Under the pieces are notes generated by a model. The model was not told the DNA's origin and searched no databases. It saw only the letters and a program-made list of their open reading frames with translations. A program made the position numbers and the translations under genes. Below, in pieces: positions 34,328 to 42,854 of a stretch of 64,000 nt of DNA (the stretch's first letter is position 1; every line of letters begins with the position of its first letter). Source of the DNA: Shinella zoogloeoides (GTDB lineage: Bacteria > Pseudomonadota > Alphaproteobacteria > Rhizobiales > Rhizobiaceae). The stretch lies in contig NZ_CP131131.1 of the NCBI RefSeq assembly GCF_033705735.1, forward strand, positions 496,001-560,000, given 5' to 3'.

Positions 34328-35152
34328 CTAGCACGACATGAACCGGCTTCGGCTGCTTTCATCGAGAAGAAAGCGGGTGATCCCGCCAAATACCAACTCT
34401 CTGAGGCGACTATGTCCATATGCGCCCGACACTATGAGATCCGCACCGCTCTGATCGACAAATTGCAGCAGGCCGATCGTCTCATCCGCGCTTTTAGAGA
34501 TATGGGATCTGGCTCTCACGTTGTGGCGGGCGAGGTACGAGACGACGTCCGCATTGCTCTTTCGCAGCGAAGCGTCGGGCTCGGAGCTGACCGAAACGAC
34601 GATCACGTCCTGGGCCAAGGAAAGCAAAGGAATGGCATCGGCCACGGCACGCCGCGCCTCGCGTGTGTCCTTCCAGCAGACCACGATCTTGCCTGACGCT
34701 ATCGGTTCTGCGGCGCGGCGCGCTACCAGCACAGGACGGCCGGCGCGCAGTGTGACGCCGGCTGGATCAGCGGTACTATATGAATCCCCTGAATGCGCAC
34801 CTTCTGCTGCAGTCATGAAAATCAGGTCGGCGGCGCGGGCAGCTTCAACAATTGCCTCGGTGGGCGCGCTAATCTCCGCACGCCATTCGAGTTCGACCCT
34901 ACCGGCCGCCGCGGCACGAAACTCTTGATGAACCTGCTCCATGCGATCTTCAAGGTCCCTGTACATTTGCTGCATGGCGCTCGTTGCTGCGAAGCTGGTC
35001 GCTTGCATGGCGAACGGAGAGAGGAGGGGCTGGGCAGCGCACAGACCAATCACCCGTGCGCCTACTTGCGATGCCAGCTCGACCGCAGCATGTGCAATCG
35101 GCTTGACTGGTCGATCGATGTCCAAGTTCAGGAGAATGGTACGATAGCTCAC
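34328..35152 (-). CDS. Universal stress protein (tandem UspA domains)
   Basis: This 274-residue protein has two UspA-like halves. The second (about residues 150-274) carries GKIVVCWKDTREARRA and the nucleotide-loop motif SGAYGHSRLRELVFGG; the first is more divergent. Tandem Usp proteins bind ATP and help survival under stress, but no specific reaction can be stated. Its promoter side is where the IS3-family element inserted, eight bases upstream of the start, so expression may have been altered by the insertion. Confidence 0.85.
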   Translation of the reverse strand: MSYRTILLNLDIDRPVKPIAHAAVELASQVGARVIGLCAAQPLLSPFAMQATSFAATSAMQQMYRDLEDRMEQVHQEFRAAAAGRVELEWRAEISAPTEAIVEAARAADLIFMTAAEGAHSGDSYSTADPAGVTLRAGRPVLVARRAAEPIASGKIVVCWKDTREARRAVADAIPLLSLAQDVIVVSVSSEPDASLRKSNADVVSYLARHNVRARSHISKSADETIGLLQFVDQSGADLIVSGAYGHSRLRELVFGGITRFLLDESSRSRFMSC

Positions 35153-35192
35153 GGCTCTTGGCCTGCCCCCATTGGGTGATCCGTTTGGAAAG

Positions 35193-36050
35193 TTAGTGCA
35201 TGCTCGGTCTTCTGGCCACCGCTGGCGTTGACGCTGGACCGCTTTGGCGAGGCCAGACGGCGGCTTCAGGTGCCGGCGGCTTGTAGCCTAGCGATGAGTG
35301 GGGTCGCACGGTGTTGTAATGCTGTCTCCAGTTTTCGATGATGATCTTCGCCTCCTTGAGCGTGTAGAAGATTTCGCCGTTGAGCAGTTCGTCACGGAGT
35401 TTCGAGTTGAAGCTCTCGCAGTATCCATTTTCCCACGGGCTGCCAGGCATGATGTAGGCGGTCTTGGTGCCCACCGCCGCGATCCACTCCCGTAGCGCCT
35501 TGGCGATGAACTCCGGGCCGTTGTCGGAACGTATGTGCGTCGGGATACCCCGCAGGATGAAGAGGTCGGAAAGCACGTCAATGACATCGACGGCTTTCAG
35601 CTTTCTCTCGACCCTGATGGCGATACATTCTCTCGTGAACTCGTCGATCACGTTGAGCATGCGGATTTTCCTGCCGTTGTGCGTGCGATCCTCAACGAAG
35701 TCGTAAGACCAGACATGGTTAGGATATTCCGGTCGCAGCCGGACGCACGAACTGTCGTTCAGCCATAGCCGCCCGCGCTTGGGCTGCTTGTGAGGCACTT
35801 TTAGCCCCTCCCGTCGCCAGATGCGCTCGACCCGCTTGACGTTCACGATCCAGCCAGCCTGGTGCAGCATCGCCGTGATGCGACGATAGCCGTAGCGGCC
35901 ATACTGGAGAGCGAGCGCCGTGATGTCGGCGGTCAACGCCGCTTCATCATCTGGGGTCTTGGCGATCTTGCGCTGCGTGGAACGATGCTGACCCAAGACT
36001 TGGCACGCCCGTCTCTCGGACACACCCAGTTCCTCGGTGACATGATCCAC
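35193..36050 (-). CDS. IS3-family transposase OrfB (DDE integrase domain)
   Basis: This frame of about 285 residues holds an HTH_21 segment (YRRITAMLHQAGW) and an rve-type catalytic core. The DDE residues fall in LNVIDEFTREC, RSDNGPEFIAKAL and ENGYCESFNSKLRDELL. The ATG at 36050 lies inside the frame; the natural product is probably an OrfAB fusion made by ribosomal frameshifting from orfA just upstream. No internal stop is seen, so the transposase looks intact. Confidence 0.92.
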   Translation of the reverse strand: MDHVTEELGVSERRACQVLGQHRSTQRKIAKTPDDEAALTADITALALQYGRYGYRRITAMLHQAGWIVNVKRVERIWRREGLKVPHKQPKRGRLWLNDSSCVRLRPEYPNHVWSYDFVEDRTHNGRKIRMLNVIDEFTRECIAIRVERKLKAVDVIDVLSDLFILRGIPTHIRSDNGPEFIAKALREWIAAVGTKTAYIMPGSPWENGYCESFNSKLRDELLNGEIFYTLKEAKIIIENWRQHYNTVRPHSSLGYKPPAPEAAVWPRQSGPASTPAVARRPSMH

Positions 36051-36073
36051 GCAAGCGCGGCGACGGGCGGGGC

Positions 36074-36352
36074 TCAGAAGTTTCCCTTGGCGGCCTCGGC
36101 AAGGATCATCTTGTCCAGGGTGAGATCGGAAACCGCACGCCGCAGCCGTGCGTTCTCTGCCTCCAGTTCCTTCAGGCGTTTCACCTGGTCGCCCTTCAGG
36201 CCGCCGTATTCAGACCGCCACCGGTAATATGTAACTTCCGTTACGCCTATCGACCGGATCGCTTCCGCCATCGACTTTCCCTGTGCATTCAGCACGTCAA
36301 CCTGACGAAGCTTCGTGACGATCTCATCTGCCTTGTGTCTTTTCGCTGCCAT
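36074..36352 (-). CDS. IS3-family transposase OrfA (helix-turn-helix)
   Basis: This frame of about 92 residues (start MAAKRHKADEIV) has the IS3 OrfA helix-turn-helix (SIGVTEVTYYRWRSEYGG). A leucine-zipper-like region follows (KRLKELEAENARLRRAVSDL, quoted in full at 20 residues). It binds the element's ends and supplies the N-terminus of the OrfAB fusion. An upstream in-frame ATG at 36382 is possible but adds residues not usual for the family. Confidence 0.9.
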   Translation of the reverse strand: MAAKRHKADEIVTKLRQVDVLNAQGKSMAEAIRSIGVTEVTYYRWRSEYGGLKGDQVKRLKELEAENARLRRAVSDLTLDKMILAEAAKGNF

Positions 36353-36416
36353 TTCAATGTCCTTCTGAGGCTTATAAGCCATACGTCATGAAGGATCACT
36401 TTTCAGGGGGCAGGCC

Positions 36417-36591
36417 AATCCAGTTCATCATGTTGGCGGCGCCCAACACGCATTTCGTGATCCTGGCGCAGGCCGTTCTGTTCCGCGGCGCGGGACTGGA
36501 CATGGTCTGGCCTCAGCTTGTCGCAATGTTCTTGATCGGCGGGACTCTTTTCGCCTTCTCCCTGAGCCGCTTTCGGCATTTCCTGCAATAG
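36417..36591 (+). pseudogene. ABC-2 type permease (YhhJ-like) C-terminal fragment
   Basis: The frame reads QFIMLAAPNTHFVILAQAVL and then LFRGAGLDMVWPQLVAMF, ending in SLSRFRHFLQ and a stop. This is the last ~57 residues of YhhJ-type ABC-2 permeases, which are normally about 370 residues. The rest of the gene is not on the other side of the insertion sequence: the duplicated GGCC shows that the fragment was already joined to the universal-stress-gene upstream region. The permease was therefore truncated before the IS arrived. Confidence 0.8.
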
Positions 36592-36925
36592 AATCCAATC
36601 TCACGATTGTGCATGAGATTTTTCGGTTCAAGATCGGGCCGATAGTTCGATTCCTTTTAAGAGCCCACTACACGGCAACCGAGACGCCTGGAAAATTTAT
36701 CGCTGAGCAGTCCTCAGCGGACTGGTGCCGATAGCGCCTCGCCCAGGGTTGCGCCTAAGACAAAGTTGCCTGCTCTGCCCCGAGTAGTTGGCCCGGGGAC
36801 TATACCATCTCTGCAGAAGCACTTCGCGCTTGCGTAGTTCGAGTGGCGTTGCACTTTCAGGATCGTGTAAGAGATCCGCTTGCAAGGTTCCGGCTCAAGG
36901 CTGGGACAAGGGGTAGTTGGGGGGT
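36592..36925. other. Intergenic region ahead of the carbohydrate ABC operon
   Basis: I see no gene in this stretch on either strand. It contains one arm of an imperfect 20-base direct repeat (36645-36664, partner at 52343-52362) and a GGATC/GATCC inverted pair near 36861-36878. Its 3' side leads into the TACCCA direct-repeat motif. The promoter of the operon starting at 37060 should lie here or just downstream. Confidence 0.5.
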
Positions 36926-36941
36926 TACCCAACTTTACCCA
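36926..36941. promoter_or_regulatory. TACCCA-N4-TACCCA motif upstream of the ABC operon
   Basis: TACCCAACTTTACCCA is a direct repeat of TACCCA with a 10-bp period, one turn of the helix, 119 bases before the first gene of the operon. A copy differing at one base lies at 46382-46397, in the other divergent control region of this cluster. Two near-identical 16-mers in the two expected regulatory regions suggest a shared operator, perhaps for the Fis-type regulator encoded at 44022. Confidence 0.6.
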
Positions 36942-37059
36942 GAACGCCTCCCGCTTTTCCCCTAGCTTCGCCGACCCTCGCGTATTCCTTCATCGAAGGT
37001 TCACCAGGGAATGGAGTGGTGGACCTCGAATGATCGATTTTTTCCATTGGGAGGAAAAC

Positions 37060-38448
37060 ATGCGTTCCACGATAAGCACATTCTGCTCACATGCGCGCCG
37101 TGCTGCCAGACACAACATGGTCGGCGTCTTGCTACTGGCGACAACCGTTACAATGTCGACCTCCGCGATCGCCGCAGACATGAACTGGCGGCAGTTCGAA
37201 GGCACTACGATCACCTGGGCATACGACATTCACCCTTACGCCGATGCACTGAGTGCCGAACTTCCGGAATTTGAAAAGCTCACCGGAATCAAGGTTACGC
37301 CCGAACTCTATCCGGACGACTCCTACTGGAATAAGCTAACCATCCAGCTCACCACGAAGTCTCCCGCATGGGACGTTGTGGGGACCGGCATTCAGCCTGC
37401 TTGGGATCTCGCGCCAAGCGGTGCCCTCGAGCCCTTGGGTAAGTATCTCAACGATCCGGCGCTCACCGACGCGTCTTACGACTACAACGACTTCTTCCCG
37501 GCGCTGCGTTCGGCCCTGACCTGGGAGATGGAGGACGGCCAGATCGCGGCGGGCGGCGACGGTGAGGTATGGGCGATCCCGCACGCCTTCGAGAACATTC
37601 AGTTATTCTACCGCAAGGACATCCTGGAAAAGCATGGCATTCAGGTGCCGACGACACCTACGGAAATGGGTGCGGCATGCGAGAAACTGAAGGCCGCCGA
37701 CCCGCAGATCACTCCGCTTGGGGTCCGTGGCGTTCGCTTCTGGGCCAGCATTCACACCGCCGTGGCTTCCATCGCGAAATCATACGGTGTCCAGGACTGG
37801 GTGATGAAGGACGGGAAGTTGGATACCGGTCTCGACTCCCCTGAATCGATCGCGTTCCACAAAGACTACGTGGACATGATCAAGAAGTGCGCTGCGCCAT
37901 CCTTCGCCAACGATAACTGGTACCAGGTCGTCGACGGGATCTCCTCGGGTCGCACGGCAATGGCCATCGACTCCAATATGTTCGGCTTCTGGAACGACGT
38001 GAAGGGCCAACCGGCATCTGGTAAGATCGCGTTTGCACCGCCGCTCCGCGCACCAGATGCAAAGGGGCCCAGCTCGAACATCTGGATCTGGTCGCTGGCG
38101 ATGAACTCGGCATCGGAGAAGAAGGGGGCGGCATGGCTCTTCATCCAGTGGGCGACTTCGAAGAAGGTTGCACTGGCGGGCGCTGTCGCAGGCAAGCTCG
38201 TCAATCCCCCTCGTGCCTCGACATGGGGCGACGAGACCTGGCTGAACTACGCATCGCAGCCTGAATTCAACAACTTCGTCGAAAGCTTCAAGGCCACCCA
38301 GGAACATGCGGCACTTGCTTTCACACCCCGCGTTGGATTTGGCGAAGCGATGAATGCCTGGGCCGTCGCGATGCAGAAAATGGTCAACGGCGACGACGTC
38401 GAAGCCACTCTCCACGCGCTGGCCGAAGAAATTCGAGCAGGCCTCTGA
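37060..38448 (+). CDS. Carbohydrate ABC transporter substrate-binding protein (family 1)
   Basis: This 462-residue periplasmic binding protein begins at ATG 37060 behind an excellent ribosome site (GGGAGGAAAAC). A long signal region (hydrophobic part VGVLLLATTVTMSTSAIA) precedes motifs ITWAYDIHPYADA, FEKLTGIKVTPE and GEVWAIPHAFENIQLFYRKD, which place it with sugar and polyol binding proteins of the maltose/UgpB type. It is the first gene of an operon with two permeases, a sugar kinase, two metabolic enzymes and the ATPase. The ligand is not predictable from sequence. Confidence 0.92.
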   Translation: MRSTISTFCSHARRAARHNMVGVLLLATTVTMSTSAIAADMNWRQFEGTTITWAYDIHPYADALSAELPEFEKLTGIKVTPELYPDDSYWNKLTIQLTTKSPAWDVVGTGIQPAWDLAPSGALEPLGKYLNDPALTDASYDYNDFFPALRSALTWEMEDGQIAAGGDGEVWAIPHAFENIQLFYRKDILEKHGIQVPTTPTEMGAACEKLKAADPQITPLGVRGVRFWASIHTAVASIAKSYGVQDWVMKDGKLDTGLDSPESIAFHKDYVDMIKKCAAPSFANDNWYQVVDGISSGRTAMAIDSNMFGFWNDVKGQPASGKIAFAPPLRAPDAKGPSSNIWIWSLAMNSASEKKGAAWLFIQWATSKKVALAGAVAGKLVNPPRASTWGDETWLNYASQPEFNNFVESFKATQEHAALAFTPRVGFGEAMNAWAVAMQKMVNGDDVEATLHALAEEIRAGL

Positions 38449-38506
38449 GAATGGCCGGGGTGATGGCTGAGCCGTCACCCCGTCTCCAGGACGATTGGAG
38501 TTTATC

Positions 38507-39460
38507 ATGACGACCCAAGTTTCAAAGGTGGTGGCGTTGCGCGCCGCGCCTTCGCTACAGGCTTCTGAGGCGACCAAGGGCGAGCACACAGAACGTCAGG
38601 TTGACTGGGTGAGCCTGCTCGTAATCGCTCCCGCTATTCTTATCCTGCTAGGCTTCCTCGCTCTGTTCTTCTACGGAGTCTATCAGTCGCTCACCGATCT
38701 TCGCCTTGGACGACCAGTCGTTCGCTTCGTCGGGTTCGCGAATTACGTTGCGCTGATGAAGACGAGCGAATTCTGGAACAGCGTCAGAGTAACCGTTGTC
38801 TACGCAGTTTCAGCTGTATTCATAGAGGCTCTTCTAGGGCTGATGATAGCGAAGCTCTTCGCATCCGGAGTGACGTTGGCCCGCTGGCTGCGCCCTCTGA
38901 TACTCCTTCCGCTGGTTCTGCCGCCAATGAGCGTCGCGCTCATGTGGACGACGATGATGAATCCGCAGAGCGGGATCCTCAACTACCTGTTCTCCCTGGT
39001 CGGGATCGGGCCATTCTCCTGGATTTCCAGCCCTGCAACCTCGCTAATATCCGTCATCCTCATAGATGTGTGGACCTACACACCCTTCTTCGCGCTCATT
39101 ATCTTCGCCGGGCTTCAGGGGATCACGGACGATCTGCGAGAGGCCGCACGTATCAATGGCGCGAAGGCGTGGGCGACTTTCGTGAACATCGAGCTTCCAC
39201 TCGTCGCGCCGTACATCCTGATCGCAGCCCTGTTCCGCCTGATTGAGTCGTTCAACCAGTTCGACATCATCTTCGGGACCACGCAGGGAGGTCCGGGCAA
39301 CTCAACCTCTGCACTTTCTGTTCAGGCATACATCACCGCCTTCCAAAATCTCACGTTCGGACGAGGCGCGGCGATGATGGTCGTCAACTGGCTGATCGTG
39401 CTGATCGGAGCGATGCTGACCGTCAAGCTGTGGCAGGCTGTCCGCCGCCGCGTGAACTGA
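38507..39460 (+). CDS. Carbohydrate ABC transporter permease (MalF/UgpA type)
   Basis: This 317-residue membrane protein has six hydrophobic helices and the EAA loop (EAARINGAKAWATFVNIELP) that docks with the ATPase. The N-terminal 40 residues are cytoplasmic and polar. It pairs with the MalG-type permease next to it. GGAG precedes the start at suitable spacing, and it follows the binding-protein gene by 58 bases. Confidence 0.93.
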   Translation: MTTQVSKVVALRAAPSLQASEATKGEHTERQVDWVSLLVIAPAILILLGFLALFFYGVYQSLTDLRLGRPVVRFVGFANYVALMKTSEFWNSVRVTVVYAVSAVFIEALLGLMIAKLFASGVTLARWLRPLILLPLVLPPMSVALMWTTMMNPQSGILNYLFSLVGIGPFSWISSPATSLISVILIDVWTYTPFFALIIFAGLQGITDDLREAARINGAKAWATFVNIELPLVAPYILIAALFRLIESFNQFDIIFGTTQGGPGNSTSALSVQAYITAFQNLTFGRGAAMMVVNWLIVLIGAMLTVKLWQAVRRRVN

Positions 39461-39471
39461 GGGAGGAACTC

Positions 39472-40332
39472 ATGGATTTCACACGCACCCCGCTTACATC
39501 TTTCGTGCTGAATCTCCTGGTCGCAATCTGCGCCTTGGTCCTCGCCTTCCCGTTGGTCTGGATCGTGATGATGGCTTTGAAAGATCAGAACGAGGTCATG
39601 GCCTGGCCTCCGACCTTCATTTTCACACCCACGCTGGAGAACTTTCGCGTTCTTTTCGACGTAGCGCAGGCTGGGGCCACAAGCTACGGGACGATCAAGG
39701 TCGACTTTCTCACCCCGATCATCAACAGCATCATAGTGGCGCTGGGTTCGGTGATTGTCTCGCTCGTCGTCGGCGTTCCTGCTGGATATGTACTCGCCCG
39801 ACGGGACGTGCCGTTCAAGGAGGATGTCGCGTTCTTCATCCTTGGTTTCCGGTTTGCGCCCGTTCTCCTTGTCGTCATTCCGCTCTTCAATCTGTTCCAG
39901 TCGATCGGCCTGTATGACACCTACATCGGGATGATCTGGGTCTATCAAGTCGTAACGCTTCCGATGATCGTCTGGCTGAGTCGTTCCTATGTCGAAGACA
40001 TCCCTAAGGACATCGAGGAGGCCGCAGCAATCGATGGTGCGAAGCCCTTCCGCATCGTGCTGCACATCGTCCTTCCCCTCCTGAAGACCGGGCTGATCGG
40101 CGCGTCGCTCCTGGTGTTCCTACTCGCGTGGCACAACTTCGCACTCGGTCTGATGCTCAGCTCCACGAAGGCTCCGGTGACGGTGGCGCTGCTCAAGCTC
40201 CTCAATCCCGGCGTGCAGTTCTATCCGGTCATGGCGGCGGGTCTTGTCGTGACCATGATCGTGCCTGTCATCCTGATCGTCGTCGGACAGCGCCACCTCG
40301 AACGTGGTCTCACCTTCGGAGCCGTCAAATGA
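39472..40332 (+). CDS. Carbohydrate ABC transporter permease (MalG/UgpE type)
   Basis: This 286-residue permease has six hydrophobic helices and the EAA loop (EEAAAIDGAKPFRIVLHIVLP). It starts 11 bases after the partner permease behind GGGAGGAACTC, and its stop overlaps the kinase start (ATGA). The two proteins form the membrane channel of one importer, with the ATPase encoded at 42855. Confidence 0.93.
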   Translation: MDFTRTPLTSFVLNLLVAICALVLAFPLVWIVMMALKDQNEVMAWPPTFIFTPTLENFRVLFDVAQAGATSYGTIKVDFLTPIINSIIVALGSVIVSLVVGVPAGYVLARRDVPFKEDVAFFILGFRFAPVLLVVIPLFNLFQSIGLYDTYIGMIWVYQVVTLPMIVWLSRSYVEDIPKDIEEAAAIDGAKPFRIVLHIVLPLLKTGLIGASLLVFLLAWHNFALGLMLSSTKAPVTVALLKLLNPGVQFYPVMAAGLVVTMIVPVILIVVGQRHLERGLTFGAVK

Positions 40333-41267
40333 GCACGAGACCTCTCATATTCTTCGGCACCACCAACCTGGACCTCTGCTTCAACGTTGAGCGGCTTCCG
40401 ACACCGGGGGAGAGCCTGATCGGGTCTCTCTCCAGGAACCCCGGCGGGAAGGGTGCGAACCAGGCGGTTGCGGCGGCTCGGTTGGGTGTTACCCCGCGGT
40501 TGTTCAGCAGGCTCGGTGACGATGACGCAGGAGTGGAGCTTCTACGGTCACTCGTTTCTGCGGGTGTCGATACCCAAGCCGTGCAGATCGCGGTCGGTGA
40601 GGTCTCTGGCTCCGCCCTGGTGATGGTTGGCGACGACGGCGGGAACATGATCGTCATCGATCCGGGCGCCAACGCCCGGGTGACACCGGAGATCATCGAA
40701 GCAGGTTGCGATCATATCGAAGAAGACGCGATCGTCGTCGCCGAGATGGGGTTGCCGACTGATGCGCTCGAGCGACTGTTCGATCTCAAGGGCGAGCGGA
40801 ACTTCACGCTGATATTCAATCCTGCGCCTGTACGTCACGGGCTGACGAGGGACGCTTGGTCGAAGGTGGACTTCGTCACTCCGAACGAGTCAGAGGCATT
40901 CGAACTGACGGGCATCGAGATCGTGTCGATGGAGGCGGCGCGGCAAGCTGCGGATGCCTTGCTGTCGCTTGGCCCGAAGGCGGCTCTCATCACCCTCGGT
41001 GAACGAGGAGCATTCTTCTCCGACGGAAACCAGACGTTCGTCGTTCCCGCCTTTCCCGTAGTCGTGGTCGATACGACTGCAGCAGGAGATGCCTTCAACG
41101 GTGGGTTTGCTGCAGCGCTCGCTACAGGCTCCTCGATCCGCGATGCCGTACGACAGGCGATGGCGGTAGCCGCGCTTTGCGTGACCCGACGAGGGGCTCA
41201 GCAGGCCATGCCCTCGGCTGTCGAGGTGGATCAGTTTCTCAATCACAAAACACTTCTGGAGATATGA
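40329..41267 (+). CDS. PfkB/ribokinase-family sugar kinase
   Basis: This 312-residue kinase has the substrate motif GGKGANQAVAAARLG near its N-terminus. The PfkB signature with the catalytic Asp is at DTTAAGDAFNGGFAAAL near the C-terminus. Such enzymes phosphorylate sugars or sugar-like alcohols using ATP. Overlaps with both neighbours show tight coupling with the importer, so it probably phosphorylates the imported compound or its first product. The specificity is unknown. Confidence 0.9.
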   Translation: MSTRPLIFFGTTNLDLCFNVERLPTPGESLIGSLSRNPGGKGANQAVAAARLGVTPRLFSRLGDDDAGVELLRSLVSAGVDTQAVQIAVGEVSGSALVMVGDDGGNMIVIDPGANARVTPEIIEAGCDHIEEDAIVVAEMGLPTDALERLFDLKGERNFTLIFNPAPVRHGLTRDAWSKVDFVTPNESEAFELTGIEIVSMEAARQAADALLSLGPKAALITLGERGAFFSDGNQTFVVPAFPVVVVDTTAAGDAFNGGFAAALATGSSIRDAVRQAMAVAALCVTRRGAQQAMPSAVEVDQFLNHKTLLEI

Positions 41268-42040
41268 TGACAAACTCTCTTTTTGAAATGTCCGGCAAGA
41301 CGGTCTTGGTGACTGGTGCGGGTGGCGGGATCGGTGCCGCAATCACCGGAGCATTTCTCGAAAGCGGCGCTACCGTCGTTGCTACGGATGCCAACAAGGA
41401 TGCCTTGGAACGGACGCTCGCCACGATCGAGGGTGGAGATCGCGTACTGGCATTGTCGATGGATGTGACCAGCGAAGCAGACATCGGCCGGGTGATGGAC
41501 ACCGTGGCTGAGCGCTTCGGCCGGATCGATGTTCTCGTGAACAACGCAGGCATCAAGTCCGGAGAAAAGCTCCTGTCCGGTGACACTAGCAAGATTGAAA
41601 AGACCATGGAGATCAACTCCGGTGCGGTGCTGCTTTGCTCCAAGCTCGTGGTCAATCGGTTCATGAAGGATGGCGGCGGCCGCATCGTAAACATCGGGTC
41701 ATCGCTTTCCTCGCAGGGTGCCGTGTTCAACTATCAGGCAGGCGGTGCCGACTATTGCTATTCCAAGGCTGTGGTTCACGACCTGACAAAGCTACTCGCA
41801 TACGAGTGCGCACCTCTTGGCATCAATGTGAATGGTGTGGCGCCTGGAATCATCGATACGCCAATGCACGGACGCCCCCGCGAGGAAACGGAAGCACGCC
41901 ACGCCGGGCGGATCCCTCTCGCCCGTGTTGGAACGCCCGAGGACGTGGCAGGCTTGGCCGTGTTTCTAGCCACGCCCGCGGCAACCTACATCACTGGACA
42001 GATCGTACACGTTAACGGCGGGATGTTGATGAATGGGTAA
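41264..42040 (+). CDS. SDR-family oxidoreductase
   Basis: This classical short-chain dehydrogenase of 258 residues has the dinucleotide motif TGAGGGIGAA, the structural NNAG motif, and the catalytic Ser (IGSSLSS) and Tyr-x3-Lys (YCYSK). It ends with the common GQIVHVNGGMLMNG segment. It should oxidise a hydroxyl of the imported compound or reduce a carbonyl with NAD(P). Its start overlaps the kinase stop and its stop overlaps the phosphatase start. Confidence 0.92.
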   Translation: MMTNSLFEMSGKTVLVTGAGGGIGAAITGAFLESGATVVATDANKDALERTLATIEGGDRVLALSMDVTSEADIGRVMDTVAERFGRIDVLVNNAGIKSGEKLLSGDTSKIEKTMEINSGAVLLCSKLVVNRFMKDGGGRIVNIGSSLSSQGAVFNYQAGGADYCYSKAVVHDLTKLLAYECAPLGINVNGVAPGIIDTPMHGRPREETEARHAGRIPLARVGTPEDVAGLAVFLATPAATYITGQIVHVNGGMLMNG

Positions 42041-42821
42041 GCTGGACAATCCATGGCCCGTGATCCGGGGCGTAGTGTCGGACCTCGATGGCGTTGTCTA
42101 TCGAGGCAAGACCCCTATTGATGATGCTGTAAAGGCATTTCAGGCGTGGCAAGCGGAAGGGATCCCATTCTGCTTCGTGACCAACAACTCGACGCATACG
42201 GCTGAGGACGTTGTTTCCAAGCTGGTCTCATTCGGAATCGATGTGACTCTCGACAATGTCGTCACCTCTGCGGTCACGGCTGCCCAGCTCATCAGGCAGC
42301 GCTTTCCCGAAGGGACGCGCGTGTTTGTCATCGGGGCTCCGTCCTTGAAGCAGGCGATCGCCGCGGCCAATCTGGAAATCACGGAACATGAACCTTCCGT
42401 CGTGGTGATGGGTCTGGACCGGGAGATCACACACGAGAAGATGAGGATCGCTGTTGATGCAATCCTGAAGGGGGCGCTGCTTATCGGAACGAACCCCGAT
42501 CTGCTTCTTCCGACCCCTACTGGCTTCGAGCCGGGTGCCGGCGCAATCCTGACTGCAGTGGCGACTGCCGCGCGCGTCAAGCCGATCATCGTCGGAAAAC
42601 CGGAAGTCCACATGATCGAAGCTGCGCTGAAGCGGATAGGTACCGATCGTTCGTCCACCTTGATGATCGGGGATCAGATCCCAACCGACATCCAGGCTGG
42701 AAAGAAGGCTGGCCTCTGCTCGGTCCTCGTCACGACGGGTGTCCCGCCCGTCGAGGATGCGACGCTTCTGCCGCCCGACTTCACTATCGCAACGCTCAGG
42801 GAAATACCGGGAGTGCGCTGA
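42033..42821 (+). CDS. HAD-IIA family phosphatase (NagD-like)
   Basis: This 262-residue HAD-superfamily hydrolase has motif I SDLDGVVYRG with the nucleophile Asp. Motif II is VTNNST, and motifs III/IV lie in VGKPE and MIGDQIPTDIQAGKKAG. NagD/PGP-type enzymes dephosphorylate small sugar phosphates and related compounds. A kinase and a phosphatase in the same operon suggest either a phosphorylated intermediate that is later released, or repair of a side product. It overlaps the SDR gene by eight bases. Confidence 0.9.
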   Translation: MGKLDNPWPVIRGVVSDLDGVVYRGKTPIDDAVKAFQAWQAEGIPFCFVTNNSTHTAEDVVSKLVSFGIDVTLDNVVTSAVTAAQLIRQRFPEGTRVFVIGAPSLKQAIAAANLEITEHEPSVVVMGLDREITHEKMRIAVDAILKGALLIGTNPDLLLPTPTGFEPGAGAILTAVATAARVKPIIVGKPEVHMIEAALKRIGTDRSSTLMIGDQIPTDIQAGKKAGLCSVLVTTGVPPVEDATLLPPDFTIATLREIPGVR

Positions 42822-42854
42822 GGAGGCGCATCACTGGATCTGTAGGAGGAACAC

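Larger units (their letters stand above)
35164..36412 (-). mobile_element. Complete IS3-family insertion sequence (IS407-like), 1249 bp
   Basis: Terminal inverted repeats start TGCCCCC at both ends: TGCCCCCATTGGGTGATCC on the left and, on the reverse strand of the right end, TGCCCCCTGAAAAGTGATCC. Between them are two overlapping reading frames for a transposase made by frameshifting. Length, layout and the 4-bp GGCC duplication all fit a complete, possibly active copy. It inserted immediately upstream of the universal stress gene. Confidence 0.88.
35160..36416. repeat. 4-bp target-site duplication (GGCC) around the IS3-family element
   Basis: GGCC occurs at 35160-35163 and again at 36413-36416, directly outside the two element ends. 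Four bases is the usual duplication for the IS407 group of IS3. Its presence shows that the element inserted here as a unit and that the flanks were contiguous before. Confidence 0.75.

Noticed and set aside
34259..35179. Plus-strand frames opposite the universal stress gene
   Set aside because: The minus strand carries the UspA motifs; the plus frames are short and unrelated to known proteins.
36645..36664. GTTCGATTCC resembling a tRNA T-loop
   Set aside because: No matching T-stem, anticodon arm or acceptor stem can be formed around it.
36592..37059. A sigma-54 promoter for the carbohydrate operon, because the regulator resembles a sigma-54 activator
   Set aside because: I found no convincing TGGCAC-N5-TTGC element upstream of 37060, and the regulator lacks the GAFTGA loop.
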